From NCBI GenBank assembly GCA_000697335.1, contig JNEM01010037.1, positions 1-50,208 of the forward strand: a stretch of 50,208 nucleotides of DNA. Direction: 5' to 3'. Shown here piece by piece: positions 22,569 through 36,123 of the stretch (position 1 is its first letter; each line of letters opens with the position of its first letter). Both the position numbers and the translations under genes were made by a program. Under the pieces are notes generated by a model that made no database searches, was not told the origin of the DNA, and saw only the letters and a program-made list of their open reading frames with translations. The stretch comes from Conidiobolus incongruus B7586 (Eukaryota; Entomophthoromycota; Entomophthoromycetes; Entomophthorales; Conidiobolaceae).

Positions 22569-23810
22569 TTAATTGGAACGACTCTTTTGTGAAATGATAA
22601 TATCTCCATTCTTATTGGTAAATACATAATTAGGCGTTGGAGGAGGAGGAAACTATAATATAATTAGTCATCATTGTTTTATATGTTAAAATAGAAATTA
22701 CCTCACGATTAGGTTGAGCAAAATTGAGCCCACACCAGGTGGGAAGTGTCCTTTCTAATTGTAGCATTTTTAGCTCAATCACTTGTATCCTCTCCAAAGG
22801 ACTAAGTTGTTTATTTGGACTTGTTTCTAAATAATAAATGAATTAAATAACTCACATAATTTAAATGAATTATAAATAATACCAAGTTTCAAATTTAAAT
22901 GGGCTTCAAGTGCAGATAGTCTTTCTAAAATACTGGGATCAGATAAAAATTGAAGTTTATCATCCTTATTATTGGGGCTATTTGAGCTCTTTTCAACAAC
23001 TGAAGCTTTTCCTATACCCACAGATCGAAGGAGAGAAATTTCTCTTTGATAATTATTGATTACATCTATTTTCATTTGAATATTTCTATTTATTTTATTG
23101 GGATTCGTCCTTGAACAAGGTTCAGGATTTTCTAAATAATTAATACAATAATGTTATATTAAAAGGCTGGTTCATAATAAATTACCTTGATTTTCAGTAT
23201 TATTACTATTTTTTGAAAAATCGATGAATTCTTCTTGATTACTTTGGTCAATTTTAGCTCTTTTAACAGTTATAAATTTATCTATTCTTTCATCAATCTA
23301 ATTGATTAATTTAATTAATTAAGATAATTGTTGGAATAATAATTGAATTTACTTCGTCTTGAGTGGCCAATATTTGAATATTGTTGGATACATTCTCATT
23401 TTGAATAGGTGACAATGGCTCAATACTATTAGAATCTAGTTATATTTAATATATAACTATTCAGATATATATTAATAGAATTACTATTATTTGTTGTCTC
23501 AACTTCAGCATTATTTTTGGACTATTTGAAAACTAAATCAGTACTGATTACTGGAGGAATTGGTACAATTATTACTGTAATATCGGTAATAAATTCTTTA
23601 ATAGAGTTTTTAATTAAATCATTATTTTCAGGTAAAACTAGAAATTCTGTTGAAAATACTTGAGCTGTATTTTGTAAATTTAGCTAAAAAATATAAATTA
23701 AATTAATCAAAGGTATAAATAGTTTGATAAAATTAAATAGAATTTACATTATTCAAAAGTTTTAAAATATGTTTATAACAGTCGTTTATTTGAATATTAT
23801 TGATTTCCAT
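22569..23810 (-). CDS. Coiled-coil protein, possibly MBIP-like
   Basis: Eight small exons: 23810-23748, 23683-23576, 23521-23485, 23435-23353, 23297-23186, 23131-22883, 22826-22702 and 22652-22569, all joining in phase to give 286 aa. The most conserved-looking part is the C-terminal third: SDPSILERLSALEAHLNLKL, then SPLERIQVIELKMLQLERTL, then a proline-rich FPPPPTPNYVF. Two heptad-like LExHL / LERIQxIE segments of this kind recall the end of MAP3K12-binding inhibitory protein (MBIP), an ATAC complex subunit, but I recall that family only loosely. The N-terminal half is Asn/Ser-rich and unremarkable, with one basic stretch (ITVKRAKID) that could act as a nuclear signal. Identity is uncertain; that it is a real spliced gene is well supported by phases. 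Confidence 0.6.
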
Positions 23811-26277
23811 TATTATTTATTGAGTTATTTCCTCCCAATTTGAATTTTTCAACCCAGTAAAAATATATAGACACAATTCAATATTTCAAAATTATGGGTC
23901 TCCTGAAAATATTTTCTATAAATATTTTTATTATTATTTAAATTAATAAAATCACAAAAATACTATTAAAATAGTAGATATTCAATAACTTTATATAGGA
24001 TGTTATATTTTTAAATTTATCTTTATCATTTTTAGTTAATATAACAATTACTTCTTTTTTTGGTTATTTTACATTAACATAATTTAATATTGAATAAATC
24101 TCAGATAATACCAAATATTAATATAAGAAAAACACAAATGGCAAGTAATACTTAATTTAACAAATTATATCATATATGTATTAAGATTCAAAATCATTCC
24201 CAACTAATAATATTTCTTTAAAATCAATATTATTATATTTATATTAAATTTACTGTTAATTTAATTTTGTTATTTACTGGAATTGAATGCTACTCAGTAA
24301 TTTAGAAGGTTTGATAATATTAGTAAATTTTAAGTTAGTTAATGACATTATAATGTACTATAATGCTATTCATATCTTAACCTCGTAACCTTTTTAAAGT
24401 TCACAAGATTGGTTGATTATAAAAAATTTTTAATTAATATTGTCAAACAAAACTGATGAAAAATATCGTGATTTATTAATATATGTTAATAATTAGCAAT
24501 TTTAACTTCAAATTTTTAGTGTATATATTTATATCAGAGCAAAATAATTTTAGAAAAAAACGCTATTAAAACATCGTATAAATATTTATATATCAAGCGA
24601 TTATATATTTATTTAAATTAAGTTTGAATTCAATTACACAATTCAAGCCATCAATCAATAGTCAAAGATAAAAATTTACAATACAAATTTTCATTATTTG
24701 GCTTTTTAAACTCTTAGTAGAGCAATTGAAATTGGTAACTATATTTATTATAATAGTTCTATTCATGTTGTCTATAATTTGAAATCAGTCTTTAAATGAA
24801 AATTTCGACATTCAATAAGAGTTTAATACTATTAAATGTGAACTTAGTATTATTATACAACTATAAGGAAAAGCTCAATAATCTCTAGAGAAATCTAAAT
24901 GTTTAGAAGTATTGTTATTGTACAGAAACTAATTTTTAGCAATTAAGAGCATAACTTTAAAAATACCACATGTTATTGATTTCTATCACTAATACAATTA
25001 ATTGTTTCAAATTTTAAATTATGTTAGATCATTTGAATTTTACTGATATATCTCTTTTCTATTAAAATAAAAATACATTAGTTTATATGATTTAATAGAA
25101 TTTAATTCAGTGTATAGTATTATACATTCGGATTAGTTAATTTTTTTTTCGATATAAATTAATATATTGGATTTAAGCTTTAAATTTTGATTTAAATTAA
25201 AAGGATATTGGAAAAAAGCATCGTTTTTATTCATATAATTGTTAGCTAGGATTAATAAAATAAAATTTTATTGCTAAAAGATGCTAATAAAATTGGATAA
25301 AGTTATAATTAGTTTTATGTGTCAAAATAATTATTAAGCTATATATTTTTCAGAAATTCTATTTCCTTTGACAAATTATATAGACTTAGGTCCCTTCATC
25401 TATAGATTAAACTGCTTTAAAAATAATTACTAAAAATTTAATTATTTATATTGATTCTTTTTATTATTATAAACTTATAAAATGGCGAATTTTCAAGTTC
25501 ATTTAATATATAGTGTTTGAATGTTCAAAATTTCGCTTCCTTATTGAATAAGATTATTTTTATTATTTGCATTGTTGCTAAATTTAGCTAAAATTAATGG
25601 ATTCTAAATGCATGATTGGTTTTATGCACAAGTTGGGCCAATGGTTATCGTTAATCAATATTTAATGAAACTTAAATGAACTAAAAACATGTAAAAGTGT
25701 AAATTTTGAAGATTTTGCAAATGTTCAAAAGGATAAAAGCTTAAGTGAAGATTATAAAAAATAGACAATTATCTGGTTTTGACCTCTCTTTCTTTTGTAA
25801 TTAAGAGTAAAATGATGTATGCGGCTCACTGTGTGCGTAGATGATTCTGAGTAATTGTCTATTTGATGGAAAGAAGATGAATGAAGTAGTATGTCTGAAT
25901 TTCATTGAATTTGGTAATATTTATAATAACATTACAAAATTTCTCAAATTTAATATATTTTAATTCAATAATTCATATAATAAATTTATATCAGAAATTT
26001 ATATGATAAAATCTAAAATTTATGATAATTTATTAATTTTAGTTCCATTCATCATTATTTTGTTTCTTTGAAATATTTAATCCTTTTCAAGAAATTTTAT
26101 CAATTGGGGATATTGTTTCGTCACTTCTTCATACAACCCTGCAGTTCGCCTCCAATATCTTTACCCTGTTCATTACTAACCTTTTTGGCATTAGCTAATT
26201 TCCATCAAATTATATTTCCATTTCTATTTATATCTTACTAACTTGGCATTCATTACATTTTCATTCCTTTTTTAAAA
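23811..26277. other. Long AT-rich intergenic region
   Basis: Nearly 2.5 kb without a supported protein gene. It is very A/T-rich to about 25770. A more mixed island at about 25785-25905 contains the box C/D-like candidate listed below. The last 250 bp (26050-26277) is richer in C/T tracts and is likely the promoter of the WAC/DDT gene. Confidence 0.5.
25805..25903 (+). ncRNA. Candidate box C/D-like small RNA
   Basis: In a mixed-composition island, in order: a C-like box ATGATGT (25812-25818), a D'-like CTGA (25847-25850), a C'-like TTGATGG (25863-25869) and a D box CTGA (25895-25898). The total of about 87 nt and the spacing fit a C/D snoRNA. The flanking stem is weak (AAA/TTT), the C box is not perfect, and I could not assign an rRNA target. 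It is a tentative call. Confidence 0.25.
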
Positions 26278-29124
26278 ATGCCATTGATCAATAACCGCTC
26301 AATACCTCTTCAACCTCTTCCTATTATTAGTGTTAAAAAAGGTCCCGGAGTTCCTAAATTCACTCCAGTTTGGGTGATCCAAGAAACAGGAGAAGTTTTT
26401 ACTAATTATTCGTAAAATCTGAAATGATTACATTTATATATTTAACTAATTTTAATTTGAATAGTGATTTCTGTTATAAAGTACTTTTATATCGCAAAAA
26501 GATTTGGACCTGTCAATGGACCGACAAATCTGGCTTAACTTATTATCAAGCTCTTAATTCAGAATTCGAAACAGAAGTTGAAATACTTCGAAGTATTAAT
26601 AAAACTTTAAGGGACCAAGTACTTGGTTTAGTTTTCGACGGACCTGATTATATTAAATTATTGGCCGAATTGGTATATCAAGAACTTCATGGCCCTCTCA
26701 AAGTTGGAGATAAAGTTACTTGGGTAGAAAGCAAATCTGGGTAATTAGATTGATTAAATTTTTAGTTTTAGCCAAACTTAACTTTCTATAGTGCACAAGG
26801 TAAAATCATCGATATCCAAGTCCCCAATAAGAGTAATCCGTCAGAAAACAAATGCATTATTCAAACAGATTCAAATTTGGTGTTCTCTGTTGTGCCAGAT
26901 AATCTAAAGTAATATTTTATATTTAATTTACATATCTTTTCATGCTGATTTGAGTATTTAGAAAAACTGCACCTTATTTAGCTAAAATGGACATTCAAAA
27001 TATTTTACAATTTATCAAAAAGTGCTCTAAAGAACCAGCCCTTAAAAAATATTTTTCGGATGACAAGAATTTGGATCCTTCGAATAAGAGCATTTTACGA
27101 CCAACTTCTAGAGTGGATTACATTTCAAGATTAAATATACATTCTTCATCCCCTAGAGAAAGGAAGGGTACTCCAACATTCATAATAGATTCTGCAAATT
27201 ATTCTGAGAGAGATACAGTAAGTACAATTTCTTAAAAATATCAAATTACTAAACAACTTTGATAGAATTGCTCAGGCTCTCCTGATCCATATTATAAAGC
27301 AAAAACTCCTGTTGAAGGCAATGGTTATAGTCACATTGCTTTTCAGAGAATTCTTCCTGCACCATCAGGTATATTATATCAATTTATTTACATATATAGA
27401 TAGCTTATTTTTTATTTTCAGCAGGATTTACTCCTGGATCAGATGTCAGCTCACCTAAAACATCCAATATCTCAATTGGTAAATTCAAAGGAGTAGAAGA
27501 TCTCACAATCAGAAGCAATCCTCAAAAACAATGCAGACCTACTCTTATTCCCGTACCAATTACATGTCCAAAATTATTATCTTTGACAACAAAGCTATGG
27601 GTTTTCACTAATACTTTTCATGAATCCTTAGATTTCGACCAACTTCCACTATTCAATATTATTGAACTTATCGATCAGTCTATCAATTCTCAATCCCAAA
27701 ATAGATTTGAGATTGAGTATTTAGTAATGGCATATTTGAACCTGGTAGTCCCAGATGCCCATAATATGGCCAGTCAATGGTTTCCCCTTAATTCCACATT
27801 TCCGAACACTTCAGTCGAATTCTTGGCCACTCATCTAGGTGATTGGCGCAAAATTGCTACCCCAATCAAAGCAAACATCTGGGGACGAACTTTATTTGGC
27901 TGTCTTAAACAATTAGCAACCGATATTGCTTTGCCTAATGCACAATACATCATATCCCATTTAGAAGGAACAGAAGATGCTCCAAATGCTTTAGAGCTAA
28001 CCAAAGATATAGAGGAGTTAGTCAAAACTAATATCGAAGATGGGCTCCGCGCAGTTAAGAAAGCTAGAGGCAATAAGGGAAAACCCATTAACGATCCTTC
28101 TACTCAACTTGAAATAGAGCTCCAAACTCGTTTTTATAGATTAAGTACGACGGATAAATTAAACATTTTATCATTTCTAGTAGAACAAGCCAGTGGCTCA
28201 ACTAAAATCAGGTAAATTTTATTGTATTTTACTCTATTATCGCATAGTAATGAGTCGGGTACAGGGATGCGATAGAAGCCAGAGTTGAGGAAAGAACATC
28301 ATTAAAAAGAGATAAATCTGAGTTGCAAAAGATTATAAGAAACAGGTAATACTTTAAGCATCATATTAGTAACCTGAAGTCTAAATTGGCACTTATTCAG
28401 AGTTGACGAGTTGACTATGATCAACCGAAACATTCAAGAGATTGAAGCTACTTTATCACCTTATTTAGATATCCCTACTTCAAGTCCTGTTTCTTCACCT
28501 AGTAGTCTAAGCAATGGTAAAAGGCCTAATGATGGAGATACACCCGCTCCCCAGCTTTCCAGATTGGAAACAAAAAACTTGAGAAAACAACTGGAAGAAT
28601 TGAAGGCCTCCCAACGAGATGTAGAGTCAATTAATCAACAAAACGACGAAAGGCTAGACAAGTTAGAAAATCAAATCAATATGCAATTTGATTTACTTCG
28701 TTTTAAGCCTGTTGGCCAAGATAGGTTCCTCAACAAATATTACTTCGCTTTTGGCTGTGTTAGTTTACCAGATTCCGAAGATGGACCAAAGATTTTGGTT
28801 GAACATTGTGTTGATTTAGACACTCTTTCTCAATTATCTGGAATAAACAGAGACGAATTATCTTCAAGGTGGAATTCAGAATTGGGAACAGATCCTGAAG
28901 AACATCCTAGACCTTGGGGATATTTGGATTCCCTTGATCAGGTAATGATGTTTTAAATTGATATTATCAAAATTTGATTCTGATTCATACTTTGTAATTA
29001 GGTAAAACAGCTGATTGAATGGCTAAACCCAAACGGATTAAGGGAAAAAGTTCTCAAAAGTGGACTCGAAGCAGTATTAGATGCATTTGAAGAGACTGAC
29101 ACTAAAAACGAGTCAGAAAACTAG
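26278..29124 (+). CDS. ITC1: WAC-DDT-WHIM chromatin remodelling subunit (Itc1/BAZ1-like)
   Basis: Accessory subunit of an ISWI-type nucleosome remodelling complex (yeast Isw2-Itc1, animal ACF/CHRAC). Nine exons: 26278-26411, 26465-26740, 26792-26908, 26962-27217, 27266-27368, 27422-28211, 28265-28345, 28401-28941 and 29002-29124, giving 806 aa. The N-terminal WAC domain (about residues 20-110) shows FTPVWVIQETGEVFTNYSD and RKKIWTCQWTDKSGLTYYQA. The DDT domain begins near residue 350 (LWVFTNTFHESLDF...IIELIDQSI). WHIM motifs follow: TTDKLNILSFLVEQ (about 540), a coiled coil (about 640-685), DRFLNKYYFAFGCV (about 692), and LDQVKQLIEWLNPNGLREKV near 770-790. There is no PHD or bromodomain, as in fungal Itc1. 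It is shorter than yeast Itc1 (1264). Exon 6 has a tandem CAGCAG acceptor. Confidence 0.88.
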
Positions 29125-29511
29125 CAATAACCATTAGTTGAATTGATTTGACCTAATTATGTTCAATGTATACTACACCAATTATTTTCTTTTAATCTAT
29201 ATTATATACAATTTCAATTTATTAAATAATAATAATAACAAAATTTTATCATCAAATTGATTTATTAAATGATAAATCTGGCAGCATTTTCCAAATAATT
29301 CTTTTTCTTCAATAAATACCATATATAAAGAAAACGAAATTTATTAATTTGTACATATCAATTAAACACTTGAATATCATATGCGTTACTCAAATATTGA
29401 GCTTTTATCCAATTAAAATTGATTTATTAATGGATCCATAATCATTTTTATAAATGATTTTAATATCGCTTTTTAATCATTGTACTTATTATTATTTTAA
29501 TCATTCATTAA
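29125..29511. other. Intergenic DNA between ITC1-like gene and DUS2
   Basis: About 390 bp between two genes on the same strand. It is A/T-rich and must contain the ITC1-like 3' end and the DUS2 promoter. No specific element is seen. Confidence 0.5.
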
Positions 29512-31147
<1,636 letters not shown>

Positions 31148-31349
31148 TATATTTATTATAGAGCTAATAAAACTTTAGAATATAATTATTGTTAAAAATA
31201 TCATTTGTTTTGTGAAAACAAGCTGATATTCTTAAATATTTTATAATTCATAATTGAATATTTTATTGTAATTCTAATTTTGAATAAATATAGATTAAAA
31301 TATGATAAATAAAAAATGATTTTAAAAAAATATTTATAAATAAATTAAA

Positions 31350-31553
31350 TTATTGTTCAGAATTCTTATTGATATTCGAGTCATTTAAAGCTTTTTCAGC
31401 TTCTCTTTCGGCAACTTTAGCTTTAATTCCTTGGATGGTGGTTCTCATAGTAGCACTAGTTTCTAATATAGCATATCCAGTAAAAACCAAAATGCCAGTA
31501 ACAGCAACTTTGTGAATTAGATCAGGTAATTTACTGCCAGATAAGTTTCTCAT
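31350..31553 (-). CDS. Small single-span membrane protein, Cox14-like
   Basis: A 67-aa intronless frame: a short basic start (MRNLSGSKLPDLIHKVAVTG), one hydrophobic span (about residues 15-32, VAVTGILVFTGYAILE), then a charged helix rich in Lys and Glu. The N-terminal DLIHKVAVTG...Y pattern resembles Cox14, a small inner mitochondrial membrane factor for cytochrome oxidase assembly, but the match is short. The ATG has A/T-rich context and a clear promoter gap follows. The frame has mixed-composition codons unlike the surrounding DNA, which supports it being real. It is convergent with DUS2, 202 bp apart. It could also be another small respiratory-chain or MICOS protein. Confidence 0.55.
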   Translation of the reverse strand: MRNLSGSKLPDLIHKVAVTGILVFTGYAILETSATMRTTIQGIKAKVAEREAEKALNDSNINKNSEQ

Positions 31554-32224
31554 TTTAGATTAATGTGTTGAAATATAGATGATATAATATAATTTAAAAC
31601 CTTAAAGGTTAAAATGAAATATGTTTGTTTAAATTTTAGTGAAATTATGGGATCAATGGGATATCCATAATTTGAAATTTTATTAAATTTATTTTTGAAT
31701 ATTTAAAATATTCATCCCTCATATCTGTCCCATATCAATTAATTTTTAAAATTAATCTTATATTCATCAAACCTCGAAGAATGAGTGATCAAAAGTGAAT
31801 ATTAAATATTATATACTCTTGAATTCGAATAATTTTTAACTATCAGACTCAAACTATGAATATTTCAGTTAAATTCTTTGAAAATAATAATTCACTTAAT
31901 ATTAAATTTGATAAAATATTATATAAAAAATAATTTTACTTTAATTAAAAAATTCTAAGAATATTATTAAATTAAATGTATTATTACTTTAAGATATTAT
32001 AAAATTACTTAATTTGATTTTATATTAAAAAGAAACTAGGAATATAAGTTAATTTAACATGAATGAATGCAACCTAAATAACATGGGAATTATCCATTAA
32101 TATTTAATTAAAACTTTAACATACCCATAATTTATTTAATATTTGTAGGATATTCTGTATAAATATCTTATTCATTTTTTAAATAAAAGTGAAATATATT
32201 TAATTAATTCAACTTTATTAAATA
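31554..32224. promoter_or_regulatory. Divergent promoter region, Cox14-like gene / MOB1
   Basis: About 670 bp between two divergent start codons. It is very A/T-rich, and no specific element was recognised. Confidence 0.35.
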
Positions 32225-32833
32225 ATGAATATTTCAAAACAGTATCAATTGAAAAAATACGCAGAAGCTACTTTAGGTGCTGGATATTTAAAAGAAGTGG
32301 TCAAATTGCCAAAAGGTGAAGATCTTAATGAATGGTTGGCTATGAGTGCAGTTGATTTTTTTAACCAAGCCAATATGTTGTATAGTTTGGTAACTGAATG
32401 GTGTACACCACTCCACTGTCCTTTAATGTCAGCTGGACCCAAATATTCTTACTACTGGAAGGATGAAGCCAAAAAAGGAAACTCTGAACCTATCCAAGTC
32501 CCAGCACCTAAATATGTGGACTTATTAATGGCCTGGATTCAATCTCAAATAGATAACGAACGATTATTCCCCACCAAGCTCGGCATTCCGTTCCCCGCCA
32601 ACTTCTTACCCACAGTCAAAGTGATATTCAAGAGACTGCACCGAGTTTATGCTCATTTATATCATTCACACTTTGATCATCTATTAGGTTTAGGAGAGGA
32701 AGTTCATCTCAACACGTCTTATAAGCATTTGATTTATTTTATTCAAGAGTTTGAATTAGTTGATGAATCTGAATTAGCTCCAATGTCTGATTTAATTGCT
32801 ACTTTTAACGATCCTGAACCTGTTGAAAATTGA
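32225..32833 (+). CDS. MOB1: Mob1 kinase activator
   Basis: Mob1 binds and activates NDR/LATS-type kinases (Dbf2 in yeast, Sid2 in fission yeast) in mitotic exit and cytokinesis. It is intronless, 202 aa. The fold signature is LKKYAEATLGAGYLKEVVKL and GEDLNEWLAMSAVDFFNQAN, then the zinc site CTPLHC (Cys ligands near 60-65) and HLYHSHFDH (His ligands near 140-148). MSAGPKYSYYW, LFPTKLGIPFPANFLPTVK and SYKHLIYFIQEFELVDESEL are typical of Mob1 more than Mob2. The N-terminal extension seen in yeast Mob1 is missing, leaving only nine residues before the conserved core. No intron is present, in contrast with most neighbours. Confidence 0.93.
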   Translation: MNISKQYQLKKYAEATLGAGYLKEVVKLPKGEDLNEWLAMSAVDFFNQANMLYSLVTEWCTPLHCPLMSAGPKYSYYWKDEAKKGNSEPIQVPAPKYVDLLMAWIQSQIDNERLFPTKLGIPFPANFLPTVKVIFKRLHRVYAHLYHSHFDHLLGLGEEVHLNTSYKHLIYFIQEFELVDESELAPMSDLIATFNDPEPVEN

Positions 32834-33241
32834 TAACCGGATAATGTTAAAATATGTTAACTTCTAATAAAAGTAATACAGAATATAATATTTATTTAAA
32901 ATTATCTGATAATATTTTTCTAATTATATTTTCTATTCAAAAATTCTTAATCTTATTTCCAAATTCAATATTACTCATTATGCTATAAAGGTTGCTATCC
33001 AAAATCTGTACCATTACACGATAAACCTATCACAAATTCATATAAATTATATTTAAAGGTTACTATATATAGTTTTTAAATTTATAGAAAGTTAAATTTT
33101 AATATTTAATATTGATACATTAAAATAAATAATTTAATATTTTTAAATATTTAATGCTTTAATCTTAATATTACAAATTAGTATTGAAAATATTAAAAAG
33201 CTAATTAATTAAGTATAAGTATTAGAATATATTAAATATTT

Positions 33242-33318
33242 TTTTTGAAAAATTAATAGTATAGCGGCAGTATAATGCAAAGACTTTAACTATTTGTTTA
33301 ATAGCAATTTTTCAAAAA
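33242..33318. repeat. Inverted repeat / hairpin with perfect 13-bp stem
   Basis: TTTTTGAAAAATT (33242-33254) is the exact reverse complement of AATTTTTCAAAAA (33306-33318). Directly inside, AATAGT (33255-33260) can pair with ACTATT. The loop holds the only G/C-containing island in the desert (GCGGCAG near 33264-33270). It could be a structured RNA, a tiny inverted-repeat element, or chance in A/T-rich DNA. Confidence 0.5.
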
Positions 33319-34699
33319 CCATTCCATTAAAGTTTTTTGAGTTTGAATTTTTACCTAATATTAATCTATTTAGGTTATTCAATGATTTAACATATTAAAA
33401 AACCATTATATAGAACTATATATGTATAGGTACATTGCAACATTGATAACAAAATTTTGTTGATGATTTGGTATAGAAATATATACCTCGTGTATATCAC
33501 ATTTATCCAATTATATACATAACTTTTAAGCAAAGTTATATTTATATCAATAACTTTCATTGAAATAAATCATTATAACTGATAATGATTAAGCATATTG
33601 GTATAAATTAAGAATTTGTCTGATTCCATATTTCAATATGATATTTCTAAAAATCTCTAAAATATTTCAGTCTTGAAAATTTATATAATTTTAATTTAAT
33701 CTTTTTTATTTATAATAAAATCAAAGATATATTTGAAGTTTTCTTTAGTATTTTGCTTAAATAATTATTCCTATTCTTTAATTATAAATTATAAATTATA
33801 TATTTTATATTTTATATTTTATATTATATTTTTTCCAATAACCAGCTTATTTTAATTATATATTGAATAAGTTAATGGCATATAATATTTGAAAAATCTT
33901 TATTTAATTATTTAAATTAATTAGCTATTATATTAGTTAAGAAAGAAAAAAAATGATAATTTTTAATTTTTTAAATATATTATTAATTTCAAAGAATATA
34001 TTATGAAATTTAATTATTAGTAAATTAGATAATATTCATCAAAATCTTTAAATCTTGATATTATTAAAATTGAACTATAAACCTTATAAAATTATTTAAA
34101 ATTTATATATAACTAATAAGAATAATATTTTATCTAAAACTACCATTGATTATTGGATTTCCTTATTTCATAATTAAGAAAGATATTTTTTAAAATTTAG
34201 CAAATTATAACATTAATTTTAATTATTTTTATTTTTAATAATAAAATAAAAGTTTATATTATAATAATATTATATTTAAATTAAAAAGTTATCAGAGCAA
34301 TATAACATTAATTATATAAGAATACTATATATTAAAGTTTCAACCTAGTTTAGTCAAAAATATAATTATATAAATACTTTATAATTTAACTAAAGCTTAA
34401 AATACTAAAATAATTATAATTAAAAAAATCATAAAGAAATACCCAAAAATAAACACCTTTATATTAAATAATTTTAATTAATAAAACTTAAGTTTATTAT
34501 ATAATTTTTTATATAAAAATTAAACAAAATATTAAGTTAAATTAAAACATCTTATTTCAAAAATTCTAATAAATAAATATTTTATTTTTAAGAAAATAAT
34601 AATTATTATAATATCCCATAATAATATATGGATTTATATTTAGTTTTTAAAAAAATTAATTAATAATAAATTTGATTTTTAATAAAATTATTTTTAATT

Positions 34700-34711
34700 G
34701 GGGGGGGGGGG
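34700..34711. repeat. G12 homopolymer
   Basis: Twelve consecutive G residues inside DNA that is otherwise almost only A and T. No gene is nearby. Confidence 0.9.
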
Positions 34712-35883
34712 TTATAAATTAAAAATATTTATTATTTTGTATAATAATTATAAAATATATATAAAGTTAAATATATGTATAATTTTTTATATAAAAAATT
34801 AGAAAAAACCACCATATTTAATATATTCATTAAATTCAATCTTAGTTAATTATAATTATTTTAAGAAATTAAAAAATATACTTATAAAAAAGAAAATTCT
34901 GGTAATCAAATTTAATTAGTTGATAAAATATTAAATTTCAGTTTTTGATGAAAAAGCTGCTAAATATTAAAGTTTATAAAAAGTATAATAAAAAGTTATT
35001 GATAATAAAAGAGAATATAATTTTAATATTATCTATTTTTTCAAATATCAAGTATTATTTTTGATATTTGATTTTGATTTTAAAGTTTTTCTATTATTTA
35101 AGCTTTATAGTAACAATAATATAATACTGGTATTTCATCATAATAGTAGTCTCAAATTATTTAAATATATTTAATATAGAATTCAAAGTTTACTATTGAA
35201 TAATATTTCAATTCTATACTCCTAATACCAAATATTGTAATAAATTCAGAAAGATGATTACTTGAAATATATTAACCAAATCACTTCTTTATAGCAATAT
35301 TGAAATACCCTAAAGTTAAAATATTATTTACAAATAACATTTTAGCTAAATAATAAATGCTTTTACAACCTGATTTTTATGTGACAAAAATATAGTTCAA
35401 CTTGAATCAACTATACATTAATATTTATTGATTTTTAGCCGATAAATATTGCACTGGTTTGTCAATATATTTCACACTATTTAATACACTCTGCGTTTTA
35501 TTGATTAAATTTCAATATTTTATAATATCTAAACTCAAAGCTCAAATAAATATATATTAATATTTCGATCAAAATACTGTGGTATATTGACACTGAACTA
35601 GAGTAAAATTTTTGATTTTAATCAATCATTTTGAATTTGAAATAAATACTTTGGATAGTAGATGAATTTAATTAAAATACTTCAATATTCCATGAATATA
35701 TGATAGCAATAATTTAAATCATTTCCAACTATAGTTGACCAATGATTTGAAACTTATTTTAACAAATTAAATATTTATATTTTATTACGACACTTCATTC
35801 AATTTAGAATTTGAATTAATATTATATAAGTTCATCCATCACCAATCATTTTATTTAATTATCAAAGTTTAATTTAAAGACCT

Positions 35884-35930
35884 CAACGTCACATGATATA
35901 TACATCCATCCTTTTTTATGTTCAACCAAT
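35884..35930 (+). promoter_or_regulatory. Candidate upstream elements of BCKDH E1-alpha
   Basis: About 200-240 bp upstream of the start codon, CAACGTCACATG (35884-35895) contains a TGACGT half-site in reverse, and AACCAAT (35924-35930) contains a CCAAT box. The island is richer in G/C than its surroundings. Function is inferred only from motif and position. Confidence 0.3.
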
Positions 35931-36123
35931 GAATTTTGGGGATGAGATGAATATTGCTATTTAAAGGATGCCAGTAAACTCGAATGACAGTCTTGGGAAT
36001 ATTCAATAAATCATACCTCAATTTAATTCTTCCAATCAATATATATACTACGTTTCAAGCCTCTTTCTATCACTTGCTTTCACTTTGATTAAATTAATAA
36101 ATATCATATAAATTAAAAAAAAT

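Larger units (their letters stand above)
32834..36123. other. 3.3 kb AT desert with hairpin, G12 tract and low-complexity repeats
   Basis: The longest gene-free stretch. It contains a perfect-stem hairpin at 33242-33318, a short ATTTTAT-type tandem run at about 33783-33831, and a G12 homopolymer at 34700-34711. Coding potential is nil on both strands by my reading. The final 250 bp is richer in C and forms the promoter of the BCKDH gene. Confidence 0.6.

Noticed and set aside
33255-33318. Possible U4-like snRNA (GCGGCAGTAT followed by CAATTTTTC)
   Set aside because: Only two short strings resemble U4, the internal stem-loop and 3' domain are missing, and the TTTTT site is part of the inverted repeat.
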